A DNA stretch of 64,000 nucleotides from Roseiarcus sp963709185 (GTDB lineage Bacteria > Pseudomonadota > Alphaproteobacteria > Rhizobiales > Beijerinckiaceae). The notes beneath the pieces are model-generated. The model did no database searches, was not told the origin of the DNA, and was given only the letters and a program-made list of their open reading frames with translations. The stretch lies in the NCBI GenBank assembly GCA_963709185.1, contig CAVPVQ010000028.1, positions 186,001 through 250,000 on the forward strand, given 5' to 3'. The position numbers and the translations under genes were made by a program. Below, one piece after another: positions 49,907-59,000 of the stretch (its first letter is position 1; every line of letters begins with the position of its first letter).

Positions 49907-50968
49907 CTATCCGCCGCCGACCGGTCCGAGCAGCAGCAAGGCCAGCCCATAGGCCAGCACGCACAAAGCCGCGGCGAATTCGAGCCCGCGCGCCAGCAGC
50001 GCGGCGCGCAACGATTCGCGCGACGCCAGGCGCATCGCGACGTCCTTGCCGAACACCGCGAGCGCGGCGAGTGCGCCGGTCGTGACCGCGGTGCCGAGCG
50101 CCATCGCGAAGGTCGCGATGACGCCCGCCGCGAACAGCCCCTGCGTCAGCGCGAAGGTGAGCACCACGATGGCGCCCGAACATGGCCGGGCGCCCGCCGC
50201 GACGACGGTCGCCGCGGCGCCGCGCCATGAAAACTGCCCGCCAAGCTGCGTCGCGTCGGGCGCGTGAAAGTGCCCGCAGTCCGACTCGGCGGCCAGACCG
50301 GCGTCCGGCGTGGCGGCGCGAAACTGGGAGGCGACGCCGAGCGCCAGGGCTGGCCGCCAGTGCGTGTTGGCGAACATCATCCCGTCGGCGGCGCGGCTGG
50401 CGACGAGTTGCCGGAGCACTGCTGCGAGCGCGCGGCCCTTGCGCCAGACCAGCCAGGCGCCGACGCCGGCGATCGCCAGGCAGCTCGCGATCTCGACGAC
50501 GTCGCCGGCGCGGTTCATGCTGCTGCCGGTTGCATGGAAGATCAGCGCGGCGACGCCGATCAGCGTGATCGCCACCAGCGCCTGGAGGATCGCCGCGGCG
50601 AAGGCCATGACGATTCCGCGCCGCAGCGCGCGCTCGTTGGCGAACATATAGGAGGCGATCAGCGCCTTGCCGTGCCCGGGCCCGGCGGCGTGGAACACGC
50701 CATAGGCGGCGCTGAGGCCGATCAGCCCCCACATCGCCGAATCGCTCTGGTGCAGCGCCCGGACCTTCCCCGCCATCAGATGATTGAGCCAGGCCGCCAC
50801 GCCGAGCAGCCAGCCGGAGACGCCGCTCGGCGCGCCGCCGCTTTCGCCGCCGGGCAGGGCGAACGGCCGATGGGTCAGTTGCGCGAGCGCCGGGTCGGCG
50901 GCCAAAGCCGCGGCCAGCGCCAGCGCGGCGAGCAGCAAAAGCCGGCGATGGCGCAGGGCTCGTTTCAT
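49907..50968 (-). CDS. Nickel/cobalt transporter, NicO (RcnA-like) family
   Basis: 353 residues, six or more membrane segments after a signal-like N-terminus (LLLLAALALAAALAADPALAQ). Family metal motifs: AAYGVFHAAGPGHGKALIASYMF and ATVVAAGARPCSGAIVVLTFAL. A central soluble stretch contains CGHFHAPDATQ, a plausible metal-binding loop. The ATG shares TGATG with the DUF1007 stop; a GTG one codon earlier is possible. Direction of transport (efflux as in RcnA or uptake) cannot be read from sequence. Confidence 0.9.
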   Translation of the reverse strand: MKRALRHRRLLLLAALALAAALAADPALAQLTHRPFALPGGESGGAPSGVSGWLLGVAAWLNHLMAGKVRALHQSDSAMWGLIGLSAAYGVFHAAGPGHGKALIASYMFANERALRRGIVMAFAAAILQALVAITLIGVAALIFHATGSSMNRAGDVVEIASCLAIAGVGAWLVWRKGRALAAVLRQLVASRAADGMMFANTHWRPALALGVASQFRAATPDAGLAAESDCGHFHAPDATQLGGQFSWRGAAATVVAAGARPCSGAIVVLTFALTQGLFAAGVIATFAMALGTAVTTGALAALAVFGKDVAMRLASRESLRAALLARGLEFAAALCVLAYGLALLLLGPVGGG

Positions 50969-51633
50969 CACGGGCAGGCGATAATGGCGCGGCTGGCCAT
51001 TTTGAAACCGAAATTGGCGCCGGGCGCGAGGCCGCTGAAGAAGGATTCGGTCAGCTTGCTCGATTCATCGGCGGCCAGCGGCTTTGGCTTGGCGACCGAG
51101 ACCGAACATCCCGAGGGCGGGTTGTCCAGCGCGACCGGATCCTTGTCGTCGAATTCGAAATCGATGAAGAATTCGGGATCGGCGACCAGCAACGAGAAAT
51201 ATTTCCCCGGCGCGACCGGCTCCTTGAGCGGCAGGGTGACGTGAAACGTCACGAGATGGTCGGGGCGCTCTTCCATCCAGTAATCCGTGACCTCGCCGAA
51301 ATCGACCGCCTTGCCGCCGATCTTCAAAGTGGTGAAATAACCGATCTGCGCGAGCCCGCCAGCGTTCTCCTTGGCCAGCGGCGCAAAATCCGCGCGCTTG
51401 GCGAGCTGGCCGGGCTGCGCGAGGCCCTGCACCGCAAAGGAGGAATACATTTCGTCGAAAGTCCAGTCGTGAATGATTCCCGACACCTTGCCGTCCGGCG
51501 CAAACGCCACCTGCGAACGCACGGTGACCCAGACGTGGGGATGGGCGAAAGCAAGGCCGGGGGCGGCGACCGAAGCCAGCGTCGCGGCGAGCGCCACGCC
51601 GATCAGCCCTTTGCCGCGCCCCTCAAGCGCCAT
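50968..51633 (-). CDS. DUF1007 family periplasmic protein
   Basis: 221 residues. Signal peptide (GKGLIGVALAATLASVAAPGLAFA) with predicted cleavage just before HPHVWVTVRSQVAF, so the mature chain would begin His-Pro-His. Core: GIIHDWTFDEMYSSFAVQGL ... YFTTLKIGGKAVDFGEVTDYWMEERPDHLVTFHVTLPL ... YFSLLVADPEFFIDFEFDDKDPVAL ... PPSGCSVSV. The family is repeatedly found beside NicO transporters and is presumed a metal-handling partner. The start is uncertain: an in-frame ATG twelve codons upstream is possible. Confidence 0.85.
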   Translation of the reverse strand: MALEGRGKGLIGVALAATLASVAAPGLAFAHPHVWVTVRSQVAFAPDGKVSGIIHDWTFDEMYSSFAVQGLAQPGQLAKRADFAPLAKENAGGLAQIGYFTTLKIGGKAVDFGEVTDYWMEERPDHLVTFHVTLPLKEPVAPGKYFSLLVADPEFFIDFEFDDKDPVALDNPPSGCSVSVAKPKPLAADESSKLTESFFSGLAPGANFGFKMASRAIIACP

Positions 51634-51838
51634 ACCCGCCGCTCCAGCCCGCCAAAGCGGAATCCTCATCATGCCGAAGCCCAGATGCCGGCAAACTTGG
51701 GCGCGAACAAGGCCTGACAGCCTGCCGGCGGCCCATCGGCCCGCGACAGGGCGACGCGGGGCCAACCGCGCTGTCTTTGGCGAATCGCGCCCCAGCATGC
51801 TTCAATTTTCGTTAAGCGATTGAGGATATTTTTACGCA

Positions 51839-52804
51839 ATGGCACGTCGCGTATCGCCATTGCTCGTCGGCGCTTGCGCCGTTCTTTCGCTGTCGGGGTG
51901 CGGGTTCCTCGAACATGCGGAGCGGCCGGCCTGGCGCACGCAGGCCGAAGAGACGTGCCTGGCGCGCCATCTCGTGCAGCCCTCCGCCTATATTGTGCCG
52001 GCCCGTGAGATCGACGGACCCGGCATCTGCGGCCTCTATCATCCGTTCAAGGTCTCGGCGATCGCCAATGGCGCGGTGACGGTGGACCCGCCGGTCACCC
52101 TGGATTGCGCGATGATCCCGGCGCTGGAATCGTGGCTCACCGACAGCGTGCAGCCGCTCGCCCAGGCGCGGTTCGGCCAATCGGTCGTCGGCCTCAAGGT
52201 GTTCGGCGCCTATAGCTGCCGGAGCGTCGACAATATCGCGGGCGCGCAGCTCTCGGAACATTCGTTCGCCAACGCGATCGACGTCGCCGGCTTCACGCTG
52301 GCCGACGGGCGCAGCATCAGCATCGTCGAGGACTGGAAGAAGGCTGGCGCCCAGGAGGCGGCGTTCCTGCACGAAGCCCACGCCGGCGCCTGCCAGACGT
52401 TCACCACGGTGCTGGGGCCGGGCGCCGACATGTTCCACTACAATCATTTTCATCTGGATCTGGCGATGCACGGAGCGACCAACACCGGGCCGCGCCGCTA
52501 CTGCAAGCCGACGCCCGCCCCCGATCTGCTGCCGGCGCCGACGCGGCCGGACGGCCTGCCGCCGGCTCCGGAGATCGACGAGCCGCTCGACATCGCGCGG
52601 GCCAATTCCGGCGTCGATGCGCCGTTGGCCCTGCATGGGCCTTCCGGAGAACTGCCGCCGCCGCCCGCTTATACCGCCGCGACGGCGCCGCGTCCGCCCG
52701 CGCCGCTGTTCGACGATGCGACGCCGCGTCCCTCGGCGCCGCTCGAAGGGCGCCCCGCCGATTGGGACATCACCTCATCGATCCGCCTGTCGCGAGATAA
52801 CTAG
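51839..52804 (+). CDS. Extensin-like lipoprotein (peptidase M15-related)
   Basis: 321 residues. MARRVSPLLVGACAVLSLSGCGFLEHAER has a lipobox LSGC. The extensin-C domain follows: CGLYHPFKVSAIANGAVTVDPPVTLDCAMIPALESWLTDSVQPLAQARFG, YSCRSVDNIAGAQLSEHSFANAIDVAGFTLADGR (zinc His/Asp as in VanY-like folds) and MFHYNHFHLDLAMHG. A Pro-rich C-terminal region (about residues 220-321) probably spans peptidoglycan. Likely a murein carboxypeptidase or binder; activity not proven for the family to my knowledge. Its 3' end overlaps the convergent HxlR gene by 35 bases. Confidence 0.88.
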   Translation: MARRVSPLLVGACAVLSLSGCGFLEHAERPAWRTQAEETCLARHLVQPSAYIVPAREIDGPGICGLYHPFKVSAIANGAVTVDPPVTLDCAMIPALESWLTDSVQPLAQARFGQSVVGLKVFGAYSCRSVDNIAGAQLSEHSFANAIDVAGFTLADGRSISIVEDWKKAGAQEAAFLHEAHAGACQTFTTVLGPGADMFHYNHFHLDLAMHGATNTGPRRYCKPTPAPDLLPAPTRPDGLPPAPEIDEPLDIARANSGVDAPLALHGPSGELPPPPAYTAATAPRPPAPLFDDATPRPSAPLEGRPADWDITSSIRLSRDN

Positions 52805-53285
52805 CCGCGGCGCCGAAGCGGCGGCGGATGTCGGCGCCGGCCCCCGGGCCGGGGACGACCTTGAGATCGCGCGCCGCGAGCGGCCGGCCGTCGCCGGCGC
52901 GCACGCGCACCGGCTCGACCGCCAGCCCGGTCGCCGCTTCGACGATGACCACGGGCGCCTTTCCGTCGCGGTTGATCCATCGGTCGCCCCATTGCATCAG
53001 CGCGATGAACATCGGCAGCACGTCGCGCCCCTTGTCGGTCAGGCGATAGAGGCGTGGATTACCGCGCCCCGGCGCCGCCGCGCAGGTGAGAATCCCCGAC
53101 TTCACCAGCGCGTTCAGACGCGCCGACAGGATGTTGCGCGCGATGCCGAGCCGGTCGCGAAAATCGGTAAATCGCTGCGTGCCGAAAAACGCCTCGCGCA
53201 GGATCAGCAGCGTCCACCATTCCCCGAGTTCGCCCAACGCCTGGGCGACCGAGCAGACCTGATTTTCGAGCGGCGAGCGGCGCAT
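52770..53285 (-). CDS. HxlR-family transcriptional regulator
   Basis: 171 residues. MRRSPLENQVCSVAQALGELGEWWTLLILREAFFGTQRFTDFRDRLGIARNILSARLNALVKSGIL is a full winged-helix HxlR domain with the conserved Cys (CSVAQAL) that senses electrophiles or oxidants in some members. An in-frame ATG twelve codons upstream would place the start inside the palindrome GTTGCAATTTGCAAC, so the downstream ATG is preferred. Divergent from the thioesterase gene, its probable target. Confidence 0.9.
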   Translation of the reverse strand: MRRSPLENQVCSVAQALGELGEWWTLLILREAFFGTQRFTDFRDRLGIARNILSARLNALVKSGILTCAAAPGRGNPRLYRLTDKGRDVLPMFIALMQWGDRWINRDGKAPVVIVEAATGLAVEPVRVRAGDGRPLAARDLKVVPGPGAGADIRRRFGAAASYLATGGSMR

Positions 53286-53307
53286 CCCGCGCTGTCTGGA
53301 CTTTTTT

Positions 53308-53322
53308 GTTGCAATTTGCAAC
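53308..53322. promoter_or_regulatory. Palindromic operator between hxlR-type gene and thioesterase gene
   Basis: GTTGCAATTTGCAAC: two perfect 7-base arms around one T. It lies 23 bases before the regulator start and 57 before the thioesterase start, the position expected for an autoregulated divergent promoter bound by a winged-helix dimer. Confidence 0.75.
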
Positions 53323-53378
53323 CAAAGGTGATTGGTTTCGATGTGAACGATATGCGCCAGCGCAGGGAGATCGCCGAC

Positions 53379-53864
53379 ATGACCAGTTCGAGTTCAGCGG
53401 CCATCGAGGCCGTTCCGCCGACAGCCCTATCGGACATCGACGGCCTGGAGTTTCTCAATCGAATCAAGGATGGTCGGCATCCAAGACCGGGAATGGCGGT
53501 GTTGCTGGACTTCGACATGCTGGACGTCGAGCGCGGCCGCGTGGTGTTCGCGGCGACGCCGACGGCGGCCCATACGAATCCGGCGGGCGCCACGCATGGC
53601 GGCTTCGCCGCCACCATCCTCGATACGTGCATGACCTGCGCGGTTCAGTCGACGCTGAAGGCGGGCCTCGCCTGCACGACGCTCGACCTGCATGTCCATT
53701 TCACGCGGGGCGCCAACGACAAGACCGGGCTGCTGCGCGCCGAAGGCAAGATCATCCACGCCGGCCGCCAGTTCGCGACCGCCGAAGGGCGCCTCACCGA
53801 CCCGCAGGGGCGCCTCATCGCCCACGCCACGACGTCCTGCCTGATCTTTCCCCTTCGCGCCTGA
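53379..53864 (+). CDS. PaaI-type hotdog thioesterase
   Basis: 161 residues. GMAVLLDFDMLDVERGRVVFAATPTAAHTNPAGATHGGFAATILDTCMTCAVQSTL holds the HGG motif and catalytic acidic residue of PaaI-like acyl-CoA thioesterases, with ACTTLDLHVHFTRGANDKTGLLRAEGKIIHAGRQFATAEGRL after it. The ATG after CGCAGGGAGATCGCCGAC is used; MRQRREIADM nine codons upstream is possible. Probably controlled by the divergent HxlR regulator. Confidence 0.9.
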   Translation: MTSSSSAAIEAVPPTALSDIDGLEFLNRIKDGRHPRPGMAVLLDFDMLDVERGRVVFAATPTAAHTNPAGATHGGFAATILDTCMTCAVQSTLKAGLACTTLDLHVHFTRGANDKTGLLRAEGKIIHAGRQFATAEGRLTDPQGRLIAHATTSCLIFPLRA

Positions 53865-53871
53865 GCGCGCT

Positions 53872-54888
53872 TCACCGCCCCTTTTCGACCAGCGTGCGCA
53901 AGGAGGGCGGCATCGACGAGGCTTCCTGGGCGAGGAAGCCGAGCAGCTTTTGCTCGGCCGACGTCAGTTGGCCGACGCGCGTGAGATGGGCGATCACCCA
54001 GTCGGCGTCGCTCGGAGCAATGGCGCTGGCCTGCTTGATGGCGAGCGCGTCGGCGGCGTTTTCCGCGGCGAACGTCTGCTCGTCCATTTGATCGACGGTC
54101 TTGGTCGCCTCGGAGACGCCGCCGAACCGCCGGGCCAACGGCTGCTCGACCATCTTGGAGAAGAAGTCGGCAAAGCGCGAGGCGTGGTCGGCCCATTGCG
54201 CGTGTTCGCGCGCCTCGGCGGCGGCCGGCGTCCAGCGGAACGACAGGCCCATCAGGTAGTTGCCGATCGCCTTGGCGAACAGGTCGTCAAAGCCGGGATC
54301 GTTGGCCGCGCCGGCGGCAGCGTGCGCGATGTCGAACAAGGCTTCCGCCGACTCGCGCGAGACATGCAGCGACGATCCCTCGACCGGCGCGAACACCAGG
54401 CTGTGCAGCGCCGCGACATCCGCCGGCGTGACGACGCCAGGCGCGTGGTCGGCTTGCCCGGTCGCCGCGCGGCGGCCGGTCAGAATCGCTTTCTCGACTT
54501 CCCGGACCGCGAAGCCGCCGAGCGACGGCGGCGCCGACACGGCGTAGCGAAGCACGTCGACCAGCATCGCGAATTCTGCGCGGCACGACAGGCCGCCGCC
54601 TTCGGCGAGCTGGCCGGTCAGCCAGTCGGCGTCGCCCTGCGCGACATAGCCGGGCGGGTCGGCCTGGCGGACCATGAGGTCGGTCGCCGCCTCGGCGAGC
54701 AGATCGGCGTATTCCGGGCAGGCGTCGGGACCGGCCTCGCGTCCGCGCGCCAGAAGCTGCGTCAGATCGTCGCGCGTTACGCCGCTCTTTGCGTAGATGG
54801 CGCGCCGCAGGTCGAGCACGGCGGCCGGATCGAGCCCGCCAACCCCAGATATTGCCGAATCGTTCGATTTTTCTTGCGCAGCGGCCAT
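53872..54888 (-). CDS. Conserved hypothetical protein, possibly TerB-like
   Basis: 338 residues, soluble, mostly helical, no signal peptide. MAAAQEKSNDSAISGVGGLDPAAVLDLRRAIYAKSGVTRDDLTQLLARGREAGPDACPEYADLLAEAATDLMVRQADPPGYVAQGDADWLTGQLAEGGG repeats a pattern seen again later (FAAENAADALAIKQASAIAPSDADWVIAHLTRVGQLTSAEQKLLGFLAQEA), suggesting two TerB-like helical halves. A GGGAGGGCGTT ribosome site fixes the ATG. Function unknown. Confidence 0.75.
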   Translation of the reverse strand: MAAAQEKSNDSAISGVGGLDPAAVLDLRRAIYAKSGVTRDDLTQLLARGREAGPDACPEYADLLAEAATDLMVRQADPPGYVAQGDADWLTGQLAEGGGLSCRAEFAMLVDVLRYAVSAPPSLGGFAVREVEKAILTGRRAATGQADHAPGVVTPADVAALHSLVFAPVEGSSLHVSRESAEALFDIAHAAAGAANDPGFDDLFAKAIGNYLMGLSFRWTPAAAEAREHAQWADHASRFADFFSKMVEQPLARRFGGVSEATKTVDQMDEQTFAAENAADALAIKQASAIAPSDADWVIAHLTRVGQLTSAEQKLLGFLAQEASSMPPSLRTLVEKGR

Positions 54889-54982
54889 AACGCCCTCCCG
54901 GTTCAGCCGACGAATCGGCGAAACCGCACCATGACGCACGGCGATTGACGCAGCGTTAAGCAGTCGCGCGAAACTCCACCCG

Positions 54983-55780
54983 CTAGTCCATCGGATCGAG
55001 CTGGCCGCGAAAGCGGAATTGCGGCGCGCGCTTCTCCAGGAAGGCCGACCGCCCCTCGGCGAAATCTTCGCCAGCGGCGGCCTGTTCGATCATCGCGCGG
55101 AAGGCGGAGCTCTCCTCGTCGAGGCCGCCGGCGATCGCCTCGACGGCGCGCTTGGCGCCGCGAATCGCGTATTGGCTGAGGGACGCGAGTTCGCTCGCAT
55201 AGGCGGCGATCGTCGCCTCCAGTTGCTCGGCCGGGACGAGCCGATCGATCAGGCCGATCGCCAGCGCCTCGACGCAGGCGACGCGCCGGCCGCTGAACAG
55301 CAGGTCCCTGGCGCGCGCCGGGCCGATCGTCTGGACCAGCCGGCGCGTTTCGACGAACCCATAGAGAATGCCGAGCCGGGCCGGAGTGATCGCCAGAAAG
55401 GCGTCGTCGGCGCAGAAGCGCAAATCGCAACAAAGCGCCAGTGCAAGACCGCCGCCGATCGCGGCGCCACGCAACGCGGCGATTGTCGGACGATCGAGCG
55501 CGGCGAGCGCGCCCAGACCTTCCTGCATGGCTTGGTAATAGTCGCGCGCCGCAGCGGCGTCGCGATAGACGACGTCAAATTCGCTGATATCCGCCCCGGC
55601 GCAAAAGTGGCCGCCCGCGCCCTCCAGGATGACCACCAGCGCCTCGCTTGTCGCAGCGACGCGGGCGCAAAGATCGGGCAAGGCGCGCCACATCGCGCGG
55701 GTCATCGCGTTGCGGCGCGGCGGCCGGTCGAGGCGGATGCGCGCCAGCGGCGCTTCGATGATCAGCGAAATGTCGCTCAT
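54983..55780 (-). CDS. Enoyl-CoA hydratase/isomerase family protein
   Basis: 265 residues, crotonase fold: RIRLDRPPRRNAMTRAMWRAL, oxyanion segment GGHFCAGADISEFD near 60, RGAAIGGGLALALCCDLRFCADDAFLAITPARLGILYGFVETRRL. The catalytic-Glu positions of true hydratases are not both evident, so an isomerase or other crotonase activity is possible. Not closely similar to the hydratase at 42374-43150. Divergent from the purine-catabolism operon with a 167-base gap. Confidence 0.9.
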   Translation of the reverse strand: MSDISLIIEAPLARIRLDRPPRRNAMTRAMWRALPDLCARVAATSEALVVILEGAGGHFCAGADISEFDVVYRDAAAARDYYQAMQEGLGALAALDRPTIAALRGAAIGGGLALALCCDLRFCADDAFLAITPARLGILYGFVETRRLVQTIGPARARDLLFSGRRVACVEALAIGLIDRLVPAEQLEATIAAYASELASLSQYAIRGAKRAVEAIAGGLDEESSAFRAMIEQAAAGEDFAEGRSAFLEKRAPQFRFRGQLDPMD

Positions 55781-55947
55781 GAATCCGTCGCCCCGCGTCT
55801 GCCGCGCCTGTCGCCATTTGGCGCGTTCGGCGCGCCGGCGCAAACGGAGCAATCGACCGGCGCCTTGACGGCGCGGCTTCCTCGCCATTTGGAAGGAAGC
55901 GCCGGGCGCGTTACCTTGGCGCCGACGCAAAGGGGGGAGCCGCTCCG

Positions 55948-57367
55948 ATGACCGAACAAGCCTATCCGCGCGACCTCGTCGGCTATGGACGCACGCCGCC
56001 ATTCGCCGATTGGCCGCACGGCGCGCGCAGTCGCGGTGCAGTTCGTCATCAACTACGAAGAGGGCGGCGAGAACAACATCCTGCACGGCGACGCCGCTTC
56101 AGAGGCGTTCCTGTCGGAAATCGTCGGCGCGGCGCCATGGCCCGGCCAGCGCCACATGAACATGGAATCGATCTACGAATATGGCGCGCGCGCCGGCTTC
56201 TGGCGCCTGCACCGGATGTTCACCGAGCGCGGCATGCCGGTGACGGTCTACGCCGTCGCCACTGCGATGTTGCGCAACCCCGGACCGGTCGCGGCGATGA
56301 ACGAAGCGGGCTGGGAGATCGCCACCCACGGCTACAAGTGGATCGACTACCGCGACGTGCCCGAGGACGTCGAAGCCCTCCACATCGCCGAGGCGGTGCG
56401 GATTCACACTGAAATCGCCGGTTCGCGGCCGCTCGGCTTCTATCAGGGCCGCTCGTCGATCAACTCGGTTCCGCTCGGCATGGCCGAAGGCGGCTTTCTC
56501 TATTGCGCCGATTCCTATGCCGACGACCTTCCCTACTGGATCGAGGGGCCGAAGGGGCCGCAACTGATCGTGCCCTACACGCTCGATTCCAACGACATGC
56601 GCTTTGCGGCGGCGCAGGGGTTCAACTCCGGCGATCAGTTCTACGCCTATCTCAAGGATTCGTTCGACACGCTCTACGCCGAGGGAGCAACCGCGCCCAA
56701 GATGCTGTCGATCGGCCTGCACTGCCGCCTCGTCGGCCGCCCCGGCCGCGCCGCCGCGCTCGGGCGCTTCCTCGACTATGTCGCGCGGCACGACAAGGCG
56801 TGGGTCGCGACGCGGCTCGATATTGCGCGCCACTGGATTCGTAGCCATCCCCCGGCCGGCGGCTGGAAGCCCTCGCGGCTGACCCGCACTTTGTTCGTCG
56901 AACGCTTCGGCGGCGTCTACGAACATTCGCCATGGGTCGCCGAGGCGGCGTACGACGCCGGGCTCGGACCGCAAGCCGACGACGCGGCCGGCCTCGCCAA
57001 AGCGATGGCCGCCGCAATGGCGGGCGGCGGCGAGGCGGCAAAGCGCGCGCTGGTCAACGCGCATCCCGACCTCGCCGGCAAACTCGCCGCGGCCGGCAAA
57101 CTGACTTCGGAATCGACCGGCGAGCAGGCGAGCGCCGGGCTCGACCAATTGACCGGCGAGGAGCGCGCGCAATTCACCGCGCTCAACGACGCCTATCGCG
57201 CGCGCTTCGACTTCCCCTTCATCATGGCGGTGAAAGGCAAGACCAGGGGCGAGATTCTCGCCGCCTTCCAACGTCGATTGCAGCATGATCAACAGCAGGA
57301 GTTCGCGACCGCGCTCCGTGAGATCGACGCGATCGCCGCGCTGCGCCTGAAGGACATCCTGCAATGA
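55948..57367 (+). CDS. Fused allantoinase (PuuE) and OHCU decarboxylase (one frame break)
   Basis: Two purine-catabolism steps in one 472-residue chain. N-terminal PuuE polysaccharide-deacetylase-like allantoinase: YPRDLVGYGRTPPFADWPHGARVAVQFVINYEEGGENNILHGD, YGARAGFWRLHRMF, ATHGYKWIDYRDV, GFYQGRSSINS, SIGLHCRLVGRPGRAAALGRFLDYV. C-terminal UraD-like domain from about 320: ALVNAHPDLAGKLAAAGKLTSESTGEQASAGLDQLT with the catalytic His and SxxEQ, then RFDFPFIMAVKGKTRGEIL. Reading changes near 56032, where removal of one A restores GARVAVQF. GGGGGAG precedes the ATG. Overlaps guaD by ATGA. Confidence 0.92.
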
Positions 57368-58680
57368 GCGATCCGCGCGCGCGGATCATTCGCGGCCGCA
57401 TCGTCAGCTTTATCGACGAGCCGAGGCTGGCCGGCCCGCGCGCCATGACGGTCGATCGACGACGGCGCCGTGCTGATCGAGAACGGGCGCATCGCGGCGG
57501 TCGGGCAAGGGGCGGCGATCCGCGCGCAAGGCGCCGGGCGCCGAGATCGACGACCACGCGGGCAAGCTGGTGATGGCCGGCTTCATCGACACGCATATTC
57601 ATTATCCGCAGACCCGGGTGATCGCCTCCTACGGCGCGCAACTGCTCGAATGGCTGCGGAAATACACTTTCGTCGAGGAGCAGAGACTGCGCGACCGCGG
57701 CCACGCCGACGCGGTGGCGCGGTTCTTTCTCGATGAGTTGTTTCGCCAGGGCACCACGACGGCGATGGTCTATTGCACCGTCCATCCCGAATCGGTCGAC
57801 GCCTTCTTCGAGGAGAGCCTGAAGCGCGACGCCCGCATGATCGCCGGCAAGGTGATGATGGACCGCAACGCGCCGGCCGGCCTCACCGACGACCCCCAGC
57901 GCGGCTATGACGAGAGCAAGGCGCTGATCGCGCGATGGCGCGGGCGCGGACGCCTCGACTACGCCGTGACGCCGCGCTTCGCCGTCACCTCGAGCGAGGC
58001 GCAACTGGAAGCCGCCGGCGCGCTGCTGCGCGAGACTCCCGGCGCCTATATGCAGACCCATCTCGACGAGAACGTCGCGGAGATCGCCTTCGTCAAACAG
58101 CAGTTCCCGTGGGCGGCGACCTATCTGGCGGTCTATGAACGCTATGGCCTGCTCGGACGCCGTTCGGTGTTCGGCCATTGCATCCACCTCGAACCATCCG
58201 AGGTGGCGGCGCTGGCGGCGACGCGGTTCCGTCGCCGCGTTCTGCCCGACCTCCAACCTGTTCCTCGGCTCCGGCCTGTTCGACATGAAGCGGCTCGATG
58301 ACAACGGCGTGCGCGTGTCGCTGGCGACCGACGTCGGCGGCGGCACCAGCTATTCGATGCTGCAGACCGCCAACGAGGCCTACAAGGTGCTGCAGATGGG
58401 CGGCCAGTCGTGGCCGGCCGTCCAGGCGTTCTACCAGATGACCCTCGGCAATGCGCGCGCGCTCGGCCTCGAGGATCGCATCGGCGCGATTCGCGAAGGG
58501 CTGGAGGCCGACATCATCGTGCTCGACGCGCGGGCGACCCCGGCGATGGCCCATCGGATGGACAGCGTCGCCGGCGACATCGCCGAGGAATTGTTCATCC
58601 TGATGATGATGGGCGACGACCGCGCGGTCAGCCAGACCTATGTGGCGGGACGGCCGGTGAAGGACGCTGACGCGTCATAG
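57364..58680 (+). CDS. guaD: Guanine deaminase (three frame breaks)
   Basis: Amidohydrolase converting guanine to xanthine. Pieces in order: IIRGRIVSFIDEPRLAGPRAM, SIDDGAVLIENGRIAAVGQG, GKLVMAGFIDTHIHYPQTRVIASYG (metal HxH), YTFVEEQRL, MQTHLDENVAEIAFVKQQFP, FGHCIHLEPSEV, SVAAFCPTSNLFLGSGLFDMKRL, VSLATDVGGGTSYSMLQTANEAYKVLQ (metal Asp). Frames change near 57450, 57530 and 58228; each is repaired by removing one base, giving 437 residues (family about 440). Start coupled by ATGA to the PuuE-UraD gene, so the operon links guanine entry to the urate branch. Confidence 0.93.
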
Positions 58681-58722
58681 CGCATCCGGCGGCCGCGCGG
58701 CGCCGCGCCGACAGGACCGCGA

Positions 58723-58935
58723 TCACGAATCGTCGTCGCCGATCAGCTTGCTGAACCGCCGCCGGAGATCGGCGCCGATCGGTGCGACGCCAACCGCGTT
58801 CGACGCGGCTTCGATCTGGCGCGCCACGGCCAGCGGCAGCCACAGCCGATCGTTGGCGTTGCGATCCTCGAGCCAGCTTCGCAGGCCCGCCGGAAAGGCG
58901 AAGGCGGTCAGCGCGAGGATTGCGTAGATCGTCAC
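58723..58935 (-). CDS. Small single-pass membrane protein next to O-acetyltransferase locus
   Basis: 70 residues: MTIYAILALTAFAFPAGLRSWLEDRNANDRLWLPLAVARQIEAASNAVGVAPIGADLRRRFSKLIGDDDS. One hydrophobic segment at the N-terminus, then a basic/acidic cytoplasmic-like tail. No family recognised and no strong ribosome site. Its place 65 bases downstream of the MBOAT stop, on the same strand, suggests the last gene of that operon. Confidence 0.5.
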   Translation of the reverse strand: MTIYAILALTAFAFPAGLRSWLEDRNANDRLWLPLAVARQIEAASNAVGVAPIGADLRRRFSKLIGDDDS

Positions 58936-59000
58936 GATCCATCGCGACAGGCTCGCAGCGGCGGGCGGTGGGGGTCTGGTCGGTCATCTCATGATCCCCC

